This document shows, piece by piece, positions 1 through 6,057 of a stretch of 6,615 nucleotides of DNA; position 1 is the stretch's first letter, and each line of letters starts with the position of its first letter. Both the position numbers and the translations under genes were made by a program. The stretch is from positions 24,315-30,929 of the forward strand of contig DDTZ01000139.1 of the NCBI GenBank assembly GCA_002344565.1, given 5' to 3'. Below the pieces are notes generated by a model that saw only the letters and a program-made list of their open reading frames with translations, did not search any database and had not been told where the DNA came from. This DNA is from Bdellovibrionaceae bacterium UBA2351 (GTDB taxonomy: Bacteria > Bdellovibrionota > Bdellovibrionia > Bdellovibrionales > Bdellovibrionaceae).

Positions 1-744
1 GTCGGCAATGACCCGAAATAGCACTTTATCAAAGTAAGGCTTCTTACCATAAAAATAAGGGTTTCTTTTTAAGAGTACATGACTACCTAATTTTACTTCA
101 GCAAGCATAAAGGGCCCACTATACAAACCTGGGTTAGTTGGATTTTTTACATAATTTGAGTTCCGGTCATAGCCTTCTTTTTCCTGGCCGTGCTTCTCAA
201 AAACCGCCTCTTCCAGATGTTTTGGCAAAATATAGAATTGGATCAGTTTGTAAAAATCCCAACGAATCGCCGCATGAATCATTTCAACTCGCTTAGGTTT
301 TTTGTCGTCGCAATTAATCGCCTCGATATCCGTATACATATCTCTATTAACAACAGTTACAAAATTAGAGCGTCCTACCGTCCAAGAAAATTTAAAGTCG
401 CCACAGGTAATATCGACTCCGTCACCCCACTTTGCCGACGCACGAATATTCCAAACAGAAATCAACTTCTTTGCGCCATTGATAGTTTTTATTTCCGCAA
501 GTTTATTTTTGAACGAAGGAATTTCATCAACTAACTGAGGATGCCATTTCATATTGTGATCTAAGCTCGACATATTTCGGCCGATCATATGATAAATATA
601 AGTGGCCGATAACATCGACATGCTTAACGGGTTCAATGAATCAAATTCTTGCCCAATACCCACACGAAGTATTTTTTCTTCCTGAGCAAACCCTTTAATA
701 GAGACCATCGATAGAGCAACAAATACACACAAAATTAGACGCAT
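1..744 (-). CDS. Family 5 extracellular solute-binding protein (peptide/oligopeptide type), 3' end beyond window
   Basis: The first 248 residues of a periplasmic substrate-binding protein, probably feeding a peptide or related ABC importer. The frame is open from the ATG at 744 to the left edge. Residues 1-20 form a Sec signal peptide (short basic start, hydrophobic stretch, probable cut at GFA|QEE) without a clear lipobox. The mature start ILRVGIGQEFDSLNP is the usual SBP_bac_5 opening. KWGDGVDITCGDFKFSW at 105-121 matches the family's 'F.DG.P.TA.DV.FS' segment, and GPF at 210-212 plus RNPYFYGKKPYFDKVLFRVI at 227-246 match the 'GPY...RNP.Y.G.P..D.V.F..I' signature. Cys114 and Cys145 could form a disulfide in the periplasm. 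The start is supported by AAAGGA at 752-757. Family members are usually above 500 residues, so roughly half is missing. It follows rpe after 35 bp with no visible terminator, so it may be the last known gene of the lptG operon. The ligand cannot be told from sequence; DppA/OppA-like binding is family inference. Confidence 0.88.
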   Translation of the reverse strand, partial: MRLILCVFVALSMVSIKGFAQEEKILRVGIGQEFDSLNPLSMSMLSATYIYHMIGRNMSSLDHNMKWHPQLVDEIPSFKNKLAEIKTINGAKKLISVWNIRASAKWGDGVDITCGDFKFSWTVGRSNFVTVVNRDMYTDIEAINCDDKKPKRVEMIHAAIRWDFYKLIQFYILPKHLEEAVFEKHGQEKEGYDRNSNYVKNPTNPGLYSGPFMLAEVKLGSHVLLKRNPYFYGKKPYFDKVLFRVIAD

Positions 745-751
745 GAATATA

Positions 752-757
752 TCCTTT
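752..757 (-). promoter_or_regulatory. Ribosome-binding site of the solute-binding protein gene
   Basis: On the minus strand AAAGGA lies seven bases before the ATG at 744, which fixes the start of the edge-truncated binding-protein gene. The 35-bp gap to rpe has no convincing promoter or hairpin, so translation probably starts from a read-through operon mRNA. Confidence 0.65.
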
Positions 758-779
758 GAGTCGAATTCACATTAGAAAA

Positions 780-1412
780 TTATCTTAAAGATTGAATAGC
801 TTTCGCGTAATCATTTTTAAAAACGTAAGTTCCCGCAACTAAAACATCGGCACTAGCGACATGGGACCGAGTTTTATCGCTAACACCACCATCGACTTCA
901 ATTAAATAATTGAGACTATTTTTTTGACGATAGTCTTTTAGCCAATCGATTTTAGCCACTTGATCCAACATAAAACTTTGGCCGCCAAAACCGGGCTCCA
1001 CTGTCATAACTAACACTAAATCGCAAAGAGGTAAAAAATCTTTAACAGCGTCAATCGGCGTCCGTGGTTTTAGCGTCAAACCACTTTTAGCTCCAAACGC
1101 ACGAATCTTTTTTAACAGTTCTGCGGTTTGTTGTGTTGATTCGATATGAATCGTTAGGTAATCAGCACCCGCTTTCAAAAACTCATCAACATATTTTTCC
1201 GGAGTTTCAATCATCAAATGGACATCCAGCGGAATAGCCGCAACTTTCTTTATCGCCGCTACAACCGGAGGACCAAATGTTAAATTCGGTACAAAGTGCC
1301 CATCCATAATATCCAGATGCAAAAAGTCGGCTCCAGCGTCCGTCACCTTTTTAACTTCATGTTCAATATTTGCAAAATCGGCAGCTAACAAACTAGGAGA
1401 GATTTTTTTCAT
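780..1412 (-). CDS. rpe: Ribulose-phosphate 3-epimerase
   Basis: Cytosolic enzyme that interconverts D-ribulose 5-phosphate and D-xylulose 5-phosphate in the pentose phosphate pathway. The 210-residue length is normal for a single TIM barrel. Family motifs occur in order: ISPSLLAADFANI (4-16), LHLDIMDGHFVPNLTFGPP (31-49), DVHLMIETP (63-71), MTVEPGFGGQSF (136-147) and IEVDGGVS (171-178). The expected metal ligands are His32, Asp34, His65 and Asp174; Asp34 and Asp174 are the acid/base pair. GGVS and the 193-196 loop (AGTY, where AGSA is common) should hold the phosphate. The ATG overlaps the fmt stop in an ATGA, and AAGG at 1421-1424 lies eight bases upstream, so translation is probably coupled to fmt. 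rpe next to def and fmt is known from Firmicutes clusters, although those carry other genes in between. All key residues are present and I see nothing broken. Confidence 0.97.
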   Translation of the reverse strand: MKKISPSLLAADFANIEHEVKKVTDAGADFLHLDIMDGHFVPNLTFGPPVVAAIKKVAAIPLDVHLMIETPEKYVDEFLKAGADYLTIHIESTQQTAELLKKIRAFGAKSGLTLKPRTPIDAVKDFLPLCDLVLVMTVEPGFGGQSFMLDQVAKIDWLKDYRQKNSLNYLIEVDGGVSDKTRSHVASADVLVAGTYVFKNDYAKAIQSLR

Positions 1413-2362
1413 TTTCCAAACCTTGCTTTTGTATCCAGTGAGGTACTTTTAATAAAATCCGCAGCACTCATGCGATTGCGGGATTCAGGCTGAAGCTCAA
1501 GCAAATCAATTACGCCACGCCCACACTGAACAGAGATACTATCTTTGTGTATATCAACAACGTGACCAATTTTTTCCAAATTATCACCCTCATCACTTCT
1601 CACTCGTGTTTTGTGAATTTTAACTTTCTTGTCGTTAAGCCAAGTATAGGTCCCGGGCCCCATTGTGAACGCACGTACCTTGTTATGCACACCTGCGCTA
1701 GATAAACGCCAATCAATTTCAGATTCAGACTTTTCGAGTTTTTTCGCGATAGTAACTAAAGATTCATCTTGTTTAACAGGCACCAGATTTCCGCTGACAT
1801 AATCTTTTAAATCACGCTTAAGTAAATCGGTTCCTAACTCCGCTAATTTTTCGTACATGAAATTTGCATTCCACTCGGGTTGCACTTCGACTTTGCGAAC
1901 ACCGATAACCCCTCCCGCATCTAACTGCTTCACGATTTTTTGCAAAGCAACTCCGGTTTCTTTGTCCCCATTTTCAAGAGAGCGTTGAATCGGAGCCGCT
2001 CCACGCCACAAAGGTAAAAGGGATCCGTGGATGTTGACGGCGCCGAATTCGAAGCTGTTTAAAAAATCGTCGTTCAGAATTTGTCCAAAAGCCACAACAA
2101 TGGCAAGGTCCGCTTTCCACGATCTAATTTGGTCTAAGATTTCAGGCTGCTTGCGAAGATTTTCCGGAGTCAACACGGGTAGATGGTGTTGCTGAGCTAA
2201 GACTTTCACTTCACTTGGCGTTAGTTGCAGCTTACGCCCAGCAGGCCGATCGGGCTGGGTAACCACACCGACAACTTGGTAATAAGGATCACTCAGAATG
2301 TATTTCAAACTGGTGGCTGCAAATTCTGGTGTTCCCAAAAAACAGACTTTGAGTGACTTCAT
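1409..2362 (-). CDS. fmt: Methionyl-tRNA formyltransferase
   Basis: Transfers a formyl group from 10-formyltetrahydrofolate to the amino group of initiator Met-tRNA before translation starts. The 317 residues match the usual size of about 310-320. The N-terminal formyltransferase fold begins KVCFLGTPEFAATSL (5-19) and carries QPDRPAGRKLQL (36-47), the tRNA-contacting loop typical of Fmt. The catalytic triad is visible as Asn110 and His112 in NIHGSLLPLWRGAAPIQ (110-126) and Asp148 in KQLDAGG. The C-terminal tRNA-binding domain follows KLEKSESEIDW (208-218), with RAFTMGPGTYTW (230-241) in place of the commoner 'RAF.P.PG.' and the closing LLELQPESRNRMSAADFI (287-304). The ATG shares its A with the def stop (TAATG) and no strong Shine-Dalgarno is visible, so reinitiation by ribosomes leaving def is likely. 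The downstream end overlaps rpe by four bases. def and fmt are very often neighbours because their products act at the two ends of the formylation cycle. Confidence 0.97.
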   Translation of the reverse strand: MKSLKVCFLGTPEFAATSLKYILSDPYYQVVGVVTQPDRPAGRKLQLTPSEVKVLAQQHHLPVLTPENLRKQPEILDQIRSWKADLAIVVAFGQILNDDFLNSFEFGAVNIHGSLLPLWRGAAPIQRSLENGDKETGVALQKIVKQLDAGGVIGVRKVEVQPEWNANFMYEKLAELGTDLLKRDLKDYVSGNLVPVKQDESLVTIAKKLEKSESEIDWRLSSAGVHNKVRAFTMGPGTYTWLNDKKVKIHKTRVRSDEGDNLEKIGHVVDIHKDSISVQCGRGVIDLLELQPESRNRMSAADFIKSTSLDTKARFGK

Positions 2363-2949
2363 TACTTCTTCACTTCTGCTTTTTCTTTTTTGTCTTTTTT
2401 GGGATAGCCATGTTTTTGAATTTCATTTTTGATTTTTTTACTCTTCAAGAAACTAATGCGGTCGATAAATAACTTACCTTCTAAGTGATCTAGTTCGTGC
2501 TGGATACAGATCGCCAGCAATCCATCAGTTTTAAACGTATATTTTTTTCCACTTAGATCGTAGGTCTCTACTTCGATGACTTCTTTACGTTCAACTGTTT
2601 CGTAAAACGAAGGAACACTTAGACAACCCTCATCAAAAGTGGTCGATCCAACTCCGCCAACAATACGCGGATTAATTAAAATCAACGGTTGAGTTACTTT
2701 CTTTTCAAGTTCACCCATTTCATCGTTGTCATAACGGCGGCCTTCATCGTTTTTTGGCCGAGTATCAATCACTACCACACGTTGTAATACACCCACCTGA
2801 GGGGCGGCTAAGCCAATACCATGAGCATCGTACATCGTTTCAATCATGTCCTCAGTCAGTTTCTTTAGTTTGGCGTCAAAAACGTCTACTGGCGCAGAAA
2901 CTTCCCTTAAGCGAGGATTCGGGTAAGTTAATATTTCCATGATGCCCAT
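2362..2949 (-). CDS. def: Peptide deformylase
   Basis: Metalloprotease that removes the formyl group from the N-terminal methionine of nascent proteins at the ribosome. All three family motifs are intact: GIGLAAPQVG (44-53, with Gln51), EGCLSVP (107-113, metal ligand Cys109) and QHELDHLEG (150-158, ligands His151 and His155, catalytic Glu152). The order and spacing fit the bacterial type I enzyme. At 195 residues it is longer than the E. coli enzyme (about 169). The extra length is a charged insertion around 64-88, between the strand VVVIDTRP and INPRIV, and a lysine-rich tail (KKDKKEKAEVKK, 184-195) that could touch ribosomal RNA; that role is inference. A second in-frame ATG sits three codons in, but the AAAGGA at 2956-2961 is spaced for the first. 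It follows lptG by 10 bp and overlaps fmt by one base. Confidence 0.97.
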   Translation of the reverse strand: MGIMEILTYPNPRLREVSAPVDVFDAKLKKLTEDMIETMYDAHGIGLAAPQVGVLQRVVVIDTRPKNDEGRRYDNDEMGELEKKVTQPLILINPRIVGGVGSTTFDEGCLSVPSFYETVERKEVIEVETYDLSGKKYTFKTDGLLAICIQHELDHLEGKLFIDRISFLKSKKIKNEIQKHGYPKKDKKEKAEVKK

Positions 2950-2955
2950 ACTGTA

Positions 2956-2961
2956 TCCTTT
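2956..2961 (-). promoter_or_regulatory. Ribosome-binding site of def, overlapping the lptG stop codon
   Basis: AAAGGA on the minus strand lies six bases before the ATG at 2949. Its first two bases are the last two of the lptG TAA stop, so ribosomes finishing lptG release on top of the def site. The spacing favours the upstream ATG over the one at 2940. Confidence 0.65.
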
Positions 2962-4108
2962 ATTTTTTTGTTTTCGAGATCAGCACAAAACCGAGGCCGA
3001 TCATAACCAGGTTCGGGATCCAGGCCGCCATAACAGGAGGTAAATGGCCATGGTTGCCGAGCGTGATGCACGAGTTATAAAAGATCCAATATAAAAACAC
3101 AAGCCCTATACAAATACCAATTTGTAACATGACACCACCAGAACGGCCTCTAGAAACACTAAAAGGAATCCCCAGCATCGTCATAACCAATCCAGCAAAC
3201 GCAAATGCGATTTTAGCCTGATAATCGACCTCATATCGAATAGTATCCAGGCCCGCCTCTTTATTTTTTTCAATGAATTTTGATAGTTCTTTTTGAGTCA
3301 GCATTTCCGACGTTTGACCGCTACTTTGTAAATCTTGCGCTTCTTCATTCATGACGATCGTTTTGTTTTTAAACGTGGACGTCATTGGAAAGTTAGAATC
3401 TTTGTAAAAAACCGTCACGGTACCGTTTTTCAAAGCCCATTGATACTGATCGCGATGCCCTGGATTTGTTTTTTCAGAACTAGCTCTATCCGACGGAGCC
3501 GACGTATTGCCTTCGACCTTTAGATCCACGTCATCGGCCGTAATCATACGTTGCAAATTCCAGTTGTCATCAAAGGTATACAGAGTCAGACCCTGCGCCT
3601 TGGTTCCTTCAACATTGAGTGTTTTGATATTAAAAATCTCGTTTTTCGACCGGTACCAAATACGATTGGTCTTTACGATCGAAAACATTCCAGGGTTTTT
3701 CTTGATGTCGTGATAGTAAATGTAGTTTTTCTGACGATTCAGGGACGGGATAATGCGGTCACTCAAGACAAAGCTAAGCCCCGAAAGAAAGGTCACTAGC
3801 ACCAGAATTGGCATCGAAATCCGTAATAAACTATAGCCAGCTGCAAAAAGAGCGATCAATTCATTGGATTTATTTAAGCTCGACAAGCATAAAATAGTGC
3901 CTAATAAACAGGAAACGGGGATCATTTTCTGAAAGAGGTCTGGGGTATAAAATAAATAATATTTTACTAGCGTATCGGCGCCCGCGGACGGGTAACTCAC
4001 ATACGTAGAAAGTACGTCAATAGCCAAGAAAACCGTCAAGAAAACTAGGATACCACCTAGAAAAAAACCAATGAAATGTTTAGCGATGTATCGATCAATG
4101 CGTACCAC
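2960..4108 (-). CDS. lptG: LPS export ABC transporter permease, LptG type (YjgP/YjgQ family)
   Basis: Inner-membrane subunit of the LptB2FG complex, which pulls lipopolysaccharide out of the inner membrane and pushes it along the Lpt bridge to the outer membrane. The 382 residues show the family layout: membrane segments near 13-35, 60-80 and 98-117, a periplasmic beta-rich domain from about 118 to 290, then segments near 297-316, 327-347 and 358-377. NELIALFAAGYS (82-93) is the cytoplasmic coupling helix that should contact the LptB ATPase. The opening RIDRYIAKHF and the ending LPPVMAAWIPN resemble LptG more than LptF, but the two are paralogues and this is a judgement. A Ser/Asp-rich stretch at 199-221 inserts in the periplasmic domain and may explain the slight excess over E. 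coli LptG (360). The start is GTG at 4108; an in-frame TGA directly precedes it and no Shine-Dalgarno is visible, so leaderless initiation is possible. No lptF or lptB is in the window. Confidence 0.9.
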   Translation of the reverse strand: MVRIDRYIAKHFIGFFLGGILVFLTVFLAIDVLSTYVSYPSAGADTLVKYYLFYTPDLFQKMIPVSCLLGTILCLSSLNKSNELIALFAAGYSLLRISMPILVLVTFLSGLSFVLSDRIIPSLNRQKNYIYYHDIKKNPGMFSIVKTNRIWYRSKNEIFNIKTLNVEGTKAQGLTLYTFDDNWNLQRMITADDVDLKVEGNTSAPSDRASSEKTNPGHRDQYQWALKNGTVTVFYKDSNFPMTSTFKNKTIVMNEEAQDLQSSGQTSEMLTQKELSKFIEKNKEAGLDTIRYEVDYQAKIAFAFAGLVMTMLGIPFSVSRGRSGGVMLQIGICIGLVFLYWIFYNSCITLGNHGHLPPVMAAWIPNLVMIGLGFVLISKTKK

Positions 4109-4114
4109 TCACTG

Positions 4115-4120
4115 ATTATG
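4115..4120 (-). promoter_or_regulatory. Candidate -10 element of the lptG-def-fmt-rpe operon
   Basis: CATAAT on the minus strand matches five of six bases of TATAAT. It ends six bases before the lptG GTG, so transcription would start at or very near the first coding base. The hexamer 17 bp upstream (AGGATT at 4143-4138) is a poor -35. This is a pattern match and not proof of a promoter, but some promoter must lie in the 49-bp gap or inside the receiver gene. Confidence 0.45.
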
Positions 4121-4122
4121 GC

Positions 4123-4151
4123 TTGACTCACTAAAAAAATCCTTATTTACT
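4123..4151 (+). promoter_or_regulatory. Candidate promoter of the receiver-domain gene
   Basis: TTGACT (4123-4128, five of six to TTGACA), a 17-bp spacer containing seven consecutive A, and TTTACT (4146-4151, four of six to TATAAT). Six bases separate the -10 from the ATG at 4158, which predicts a start of transcription on the start codon. The -35 sits three bases from the opposing lptG -10, so the two promoters are interleaved and polymerase could occupy only one at a time. Confidence 0.5.
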
Positions 4152-4157
4152 TGATAC

Positions 4158-5180
4158 ATGGCTTTGCGCGTCTTGTTGGCTGATGAAAGTCCAACAATTA
4201 AAAAAGTAATTCAATTAGCACTGCAAGACTACTCGGTTGAAGTCAAAGCTGTGCCCGTTGGCATAGATGTAGTTCCGATTGCCAAAGTTTTCCAACCTGA
4301 TGTTATTTTTGTCGACGTTCTGCTTGTTAAAAAGTCAGGCTACGAAGTCGCTCGTGATATTAAGCGTGATCCAGAATTAGGCAAAATCCCGGTTGTTCTG
4401 CTCTGGAACTCATTAATGGGGATTGACGAGGTCAAAGCTAAAGACTCCGGCGCTAATAAACGCCTAGAGAAACCCTTCGAGGTTGAAACTCTACGTTCCA
4501 TCATTCAGGAACTGAGTCCAAAGACCGTCAGTCACCCAATCAGTTCGTTCTTAAATTTCGATGAAATTGATTCCATCAAAGAATACCGCAAAGAATCGGC
4601 AGAAAACCGTCAATGCGTAACTCCGCCAAAAATTCCGAACTTCAACATACCCGCACAATCTAATGATTATGTTATCGACGATTCCATCCTACCAGATGAA
4701 CTGCAGTTAACAGAAGATAGCGAAGAATTTGCACAAGTTCCGCTGCACAAATCTATACCTCTGAATGTACCAAGTATTGATGATTCGACATCACTTGATG
4801 GACCTGAAGAATGGCAAGCGGAACAAGTGAACGTCATAAAGCCGATCGCTGGCATCGAAGAAGACGATCTTTTAAAAGCTAAGAGAAAAATCACTGATAA
4901 CTTTGAAGAAATTATTTTCTCGGATTCTGAACTTGAAGACGCGGAAATGGATATTAATAAACCCAAACAACCTCCAATGGCGGGATCACAACCAAGCTCT
5001 CAGAAAAATGAATTTGCCGTGCCTGCATTGTCAAACATTCCATTGGATGCGAAAACTCAAGAAAAAATCTTCCGTGAAGAAGCCCGTGTGATTGCCGAAA
5101 AAATCGCCTGGTCACTGCTACCCGACATCACGGAACGCATCGTCCGCGAAGAAATTAAAAAATTACTCCAAGAACCTTAA
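4158..5180 (+). CDS. Receiver-domain (REC) protein with acidic linker and C-terminal helical module; output unknown
   Basis: A 340-residue cytosolic protein with no DNA-binding or enzymatic output domain that I recognise. Residues 3-118 form a CheY-like receiver: acidic pair Asp9-Glu10, likely phospho-acceptor Asp53 in VIFVDVLL, and Lys105 in EKPFE. The Thr/Ser that normally follows the fourth strand is Trp83 (PVVLLWNS), so signalling through that switch residue must differ. Residues about 120-295 are a low-complexity linker rich in Asp, Glu, Ser and Pro, probably disordered. Residues about 297-338 are predicted helix, with EEARVIAEKIAWSLLP (307-322) followed by ITERIVREEIKKLL (324-337). Receiver proteins with an 'EKIAW..LP...E.I..EEI..L' tail are familiar to me from deltaproteobacteria, some linked to motility or polarity, but I cannot assign a role. 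The start is fixed by TGA two codons upstream (4152-4154) and has no Shine-Dalgarno. It diverges from lptG and precedes nadC by 40 bp. Confidence 0.85.
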   Translation: MALRVLLADESPTIKKVIQLALQDYSVEVKAVPVGIDVVPIAKVFQPDVIFVDVLLVKKSGYEVARDIKRDPELGKIPVVLLWNSLMGIDEVKAKDSGANKRLEKPFEVETLRSIIQELSPKTVSHPISSFLNFDEIDSIKEYRKESAENRQCVTPPKIPNFNIPAQSNDYVIDDSILPDELQLTEDSEEFAQVPLHKSIPLNVPSIDDSTSLDGPEEWQAEQVNVIKPIAGIEEDDLLKAKRKITDNFEEIIFSDSELEDAEMDINKPKQPPMAGSQPSSQKNEFAVPALSNIPLDAKTQEKIFREEARVIAEKIAWSLLPDITERIVREEIKKLLQEP

Positions 5181-5185
5181 TTTAG

Positions 5186-5214
5186 TGGACTAATTTGCCC
5201 TACGGTTCTATTAC
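5186..5214 (+). promoter_or_regulatory. Candidate promoter of nadC-birA
   Basis: TGGACT (5186-5191) and TATTAC (5209-5214) are separated by 17 bp, each matching four of six consensus bases. The -10 ends six bases before the nadC ATG, the same geometry as the receiver gene promoter. Each half is weak alone; the shared layout raises my confidence. The 40-bp gap shows no hairpin terminator, so read-through from the receiver gene is also possible. Confidence 0.35.
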
Positions 5215-5220
5215 TGTCCC

Positions 5221-6048
5221 ATGCTGTTAAATGACTTAATCAAAGCCGCTATCAAAGAAGACATGCCTAATGGTGACGTTACGACGGACTCTTTAGGATT
5301 AACTCCAAAACCAGGCAAAGCTGTACTAAAAGCAAAGGAAGACATTATTTTGTCTGGCTTGCTTCCTTTTGAAACGACTGTTTCTATGCTGGAGCCAAAT
5401 GTAAAAATCAAATGGCACTTTGAAGAAGGTCAGCGCGTTTTGAAAGGACAAAATATTTGTTCTTTGGAAGGCGACTTAATTCAAATTTTAAAAGCGGAAC
5501 GTGTGGCTCTTAATTTTCTTGGCCACTTGTCTGGAATTGCTACCTACACGCGTCGTTTCGTAGATGCCATTGCTGGAACGAAAACCCGTATTTTAGATAC
5601 TCGTAAAACACTTCCTGGTTATCGGGATCTAGAAAAAAAAGCGGTTGTTCACGGTGGTGGCATTAATCACCGCATGAATTTATCAACGGCAATCCTGATC
5701 AAAGACAATCACATTGCGATGATGGGTGGAATTAAAAATGCTGTTGAACGCACTCGTAAAAACACAAATTTAGATATCGAAGTCGAAGCCGGTAATTTAG
5801 AAGACGTTAAAATCGCAGTTGCTTTAAAAGTGAAACGTATTCTTTTAGACAACATGAACACTCATACATTAAAGGAAGCTCGCGCATTAATCCCTGAAGA
5901 TATCGAAACTGAAGCGAGCGGTAACATGAGTCTAGAGCGCGTTCCCGAAGTGGCTAAGGCAGGGATCGATTTCATTTCCGTGGGCGCACTCACTCACTCA
6001 GCTCCTGTTGCTGATGTTAGTTTACAGTTTGACTGGCAAAAGAAGTAA
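5221..6048 (+). CDS. nadC: Nicotinate-nucleotide pyrophosphorylase (carboxylating) / quinolinate phosphoribosyltransferase
   Basis: Cytosolic enzyme of de novo NAD synthesis that joins quinolinate to PRPP, giving nicotinate mononucleotide, pyrophosphate and CO2. The 275-residue length is typical. The N-terminal sandwich domain has the usual opening IKEDMPNGDVTTDSL (11-25). The barrel carries ERVALNFLGHLSGIAT (93-108, Arg94), the substrate-binding TRKTLPGYRDLEKKAVVHGG (127-146), INHRMNL (148-154, His150 and Arg151), LIKDNHI (159-165, Lys161), IEVEAGN (186-192), LLDNM (208-212, Asp210), EASGNMS (231-237) and ISVGALTHS (252-260). All residues I expect in the active site are present. The only upstream in-frame stop is the TAA at 5191-5193 and no ATG, GTG or TTG lies between it and this ATG, so the start is secure although it lacks a Shine-Dalgarno. 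No nadA or nadB is in the window. birA follows after nine bases, so the two are co-transcribed. Confidence 0.97.
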   Translation: MLLNDLIKAAIKEDMPNGDVTTDSLGLTPKPGKAVLKAKEDIILSGLLPFETTVSMLEPNVKIKWHFEEGQRVLKGQNICSLEGDLIQILKAERVALNFLGHLSGIATYTRRFVDAIAGTKTRILDTRKTLPGYRDLEKKAVVHGGGINHRMNLSTAILIKDNHIAMMGGIKNAVERTRKNTNLDIEVEAGNLEDVKIAVALKVKRILLDNMNTHTLKEARALIPEDIETEASGNMSLERVPEVAKAGIDFISVGALTHSAPVADVSLQFDWQKK

Positions 6049-6051
6049 GGA
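6046..6051 (+). promoter_or_regulatory. Ribosome-binding site of birA, overlapping the nadC stop codon
   Basis: TAAGGA contains the nadC stop TAA and lies six bases before the ATG at 6058. It decides the start of the edge-truncated ligase gene and points to translational coupling with nadC. Confidence 0.65.
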
Positions 6052-6057
6052 CCTAAC

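Noticed and set aside
190..538. Two overlapping open frames on the plus strand
   Set aside because: They lie entirely antisense to the solute-binding protein frame, which has a signal peptide and family motifs. Their translations show no recognisable domain and no ribosome-binding site.
2938..2940. Alternative def start at the second ATG
   Set aside because: AAAGGA at 2956-2961 is ideally placed for the ATG at 2949 and too far from this one.
3335..3799. Several short plus-strand open frames inside lptG
   Set aside because: They overlap one another and the periplasmic domain of a clear LptG-type protein. Their composition is basic and aromatic, as expected for shadow frames.
4133..4140. Run of seven A followed by T (a T-run on the minus strand) as a possible terminator
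   Set aside because: No GC-rich hairpin flanks it on either strand, and it lies between divergent start codons where no transcript should end.
4667..4966. Serine-rich 99-residue open frame on the minus strand
   Set aside because: It is the complement of the acidic linker of the receiver gene; Asp/Glu/Ser-rich codons read backwards give Ser-rich runs. No start signal supports it.
5181..5220. Possible terminator between the receiver gene and nadC
   Set aside because: The 40 bases contain no inverted repeat with a following T-run.
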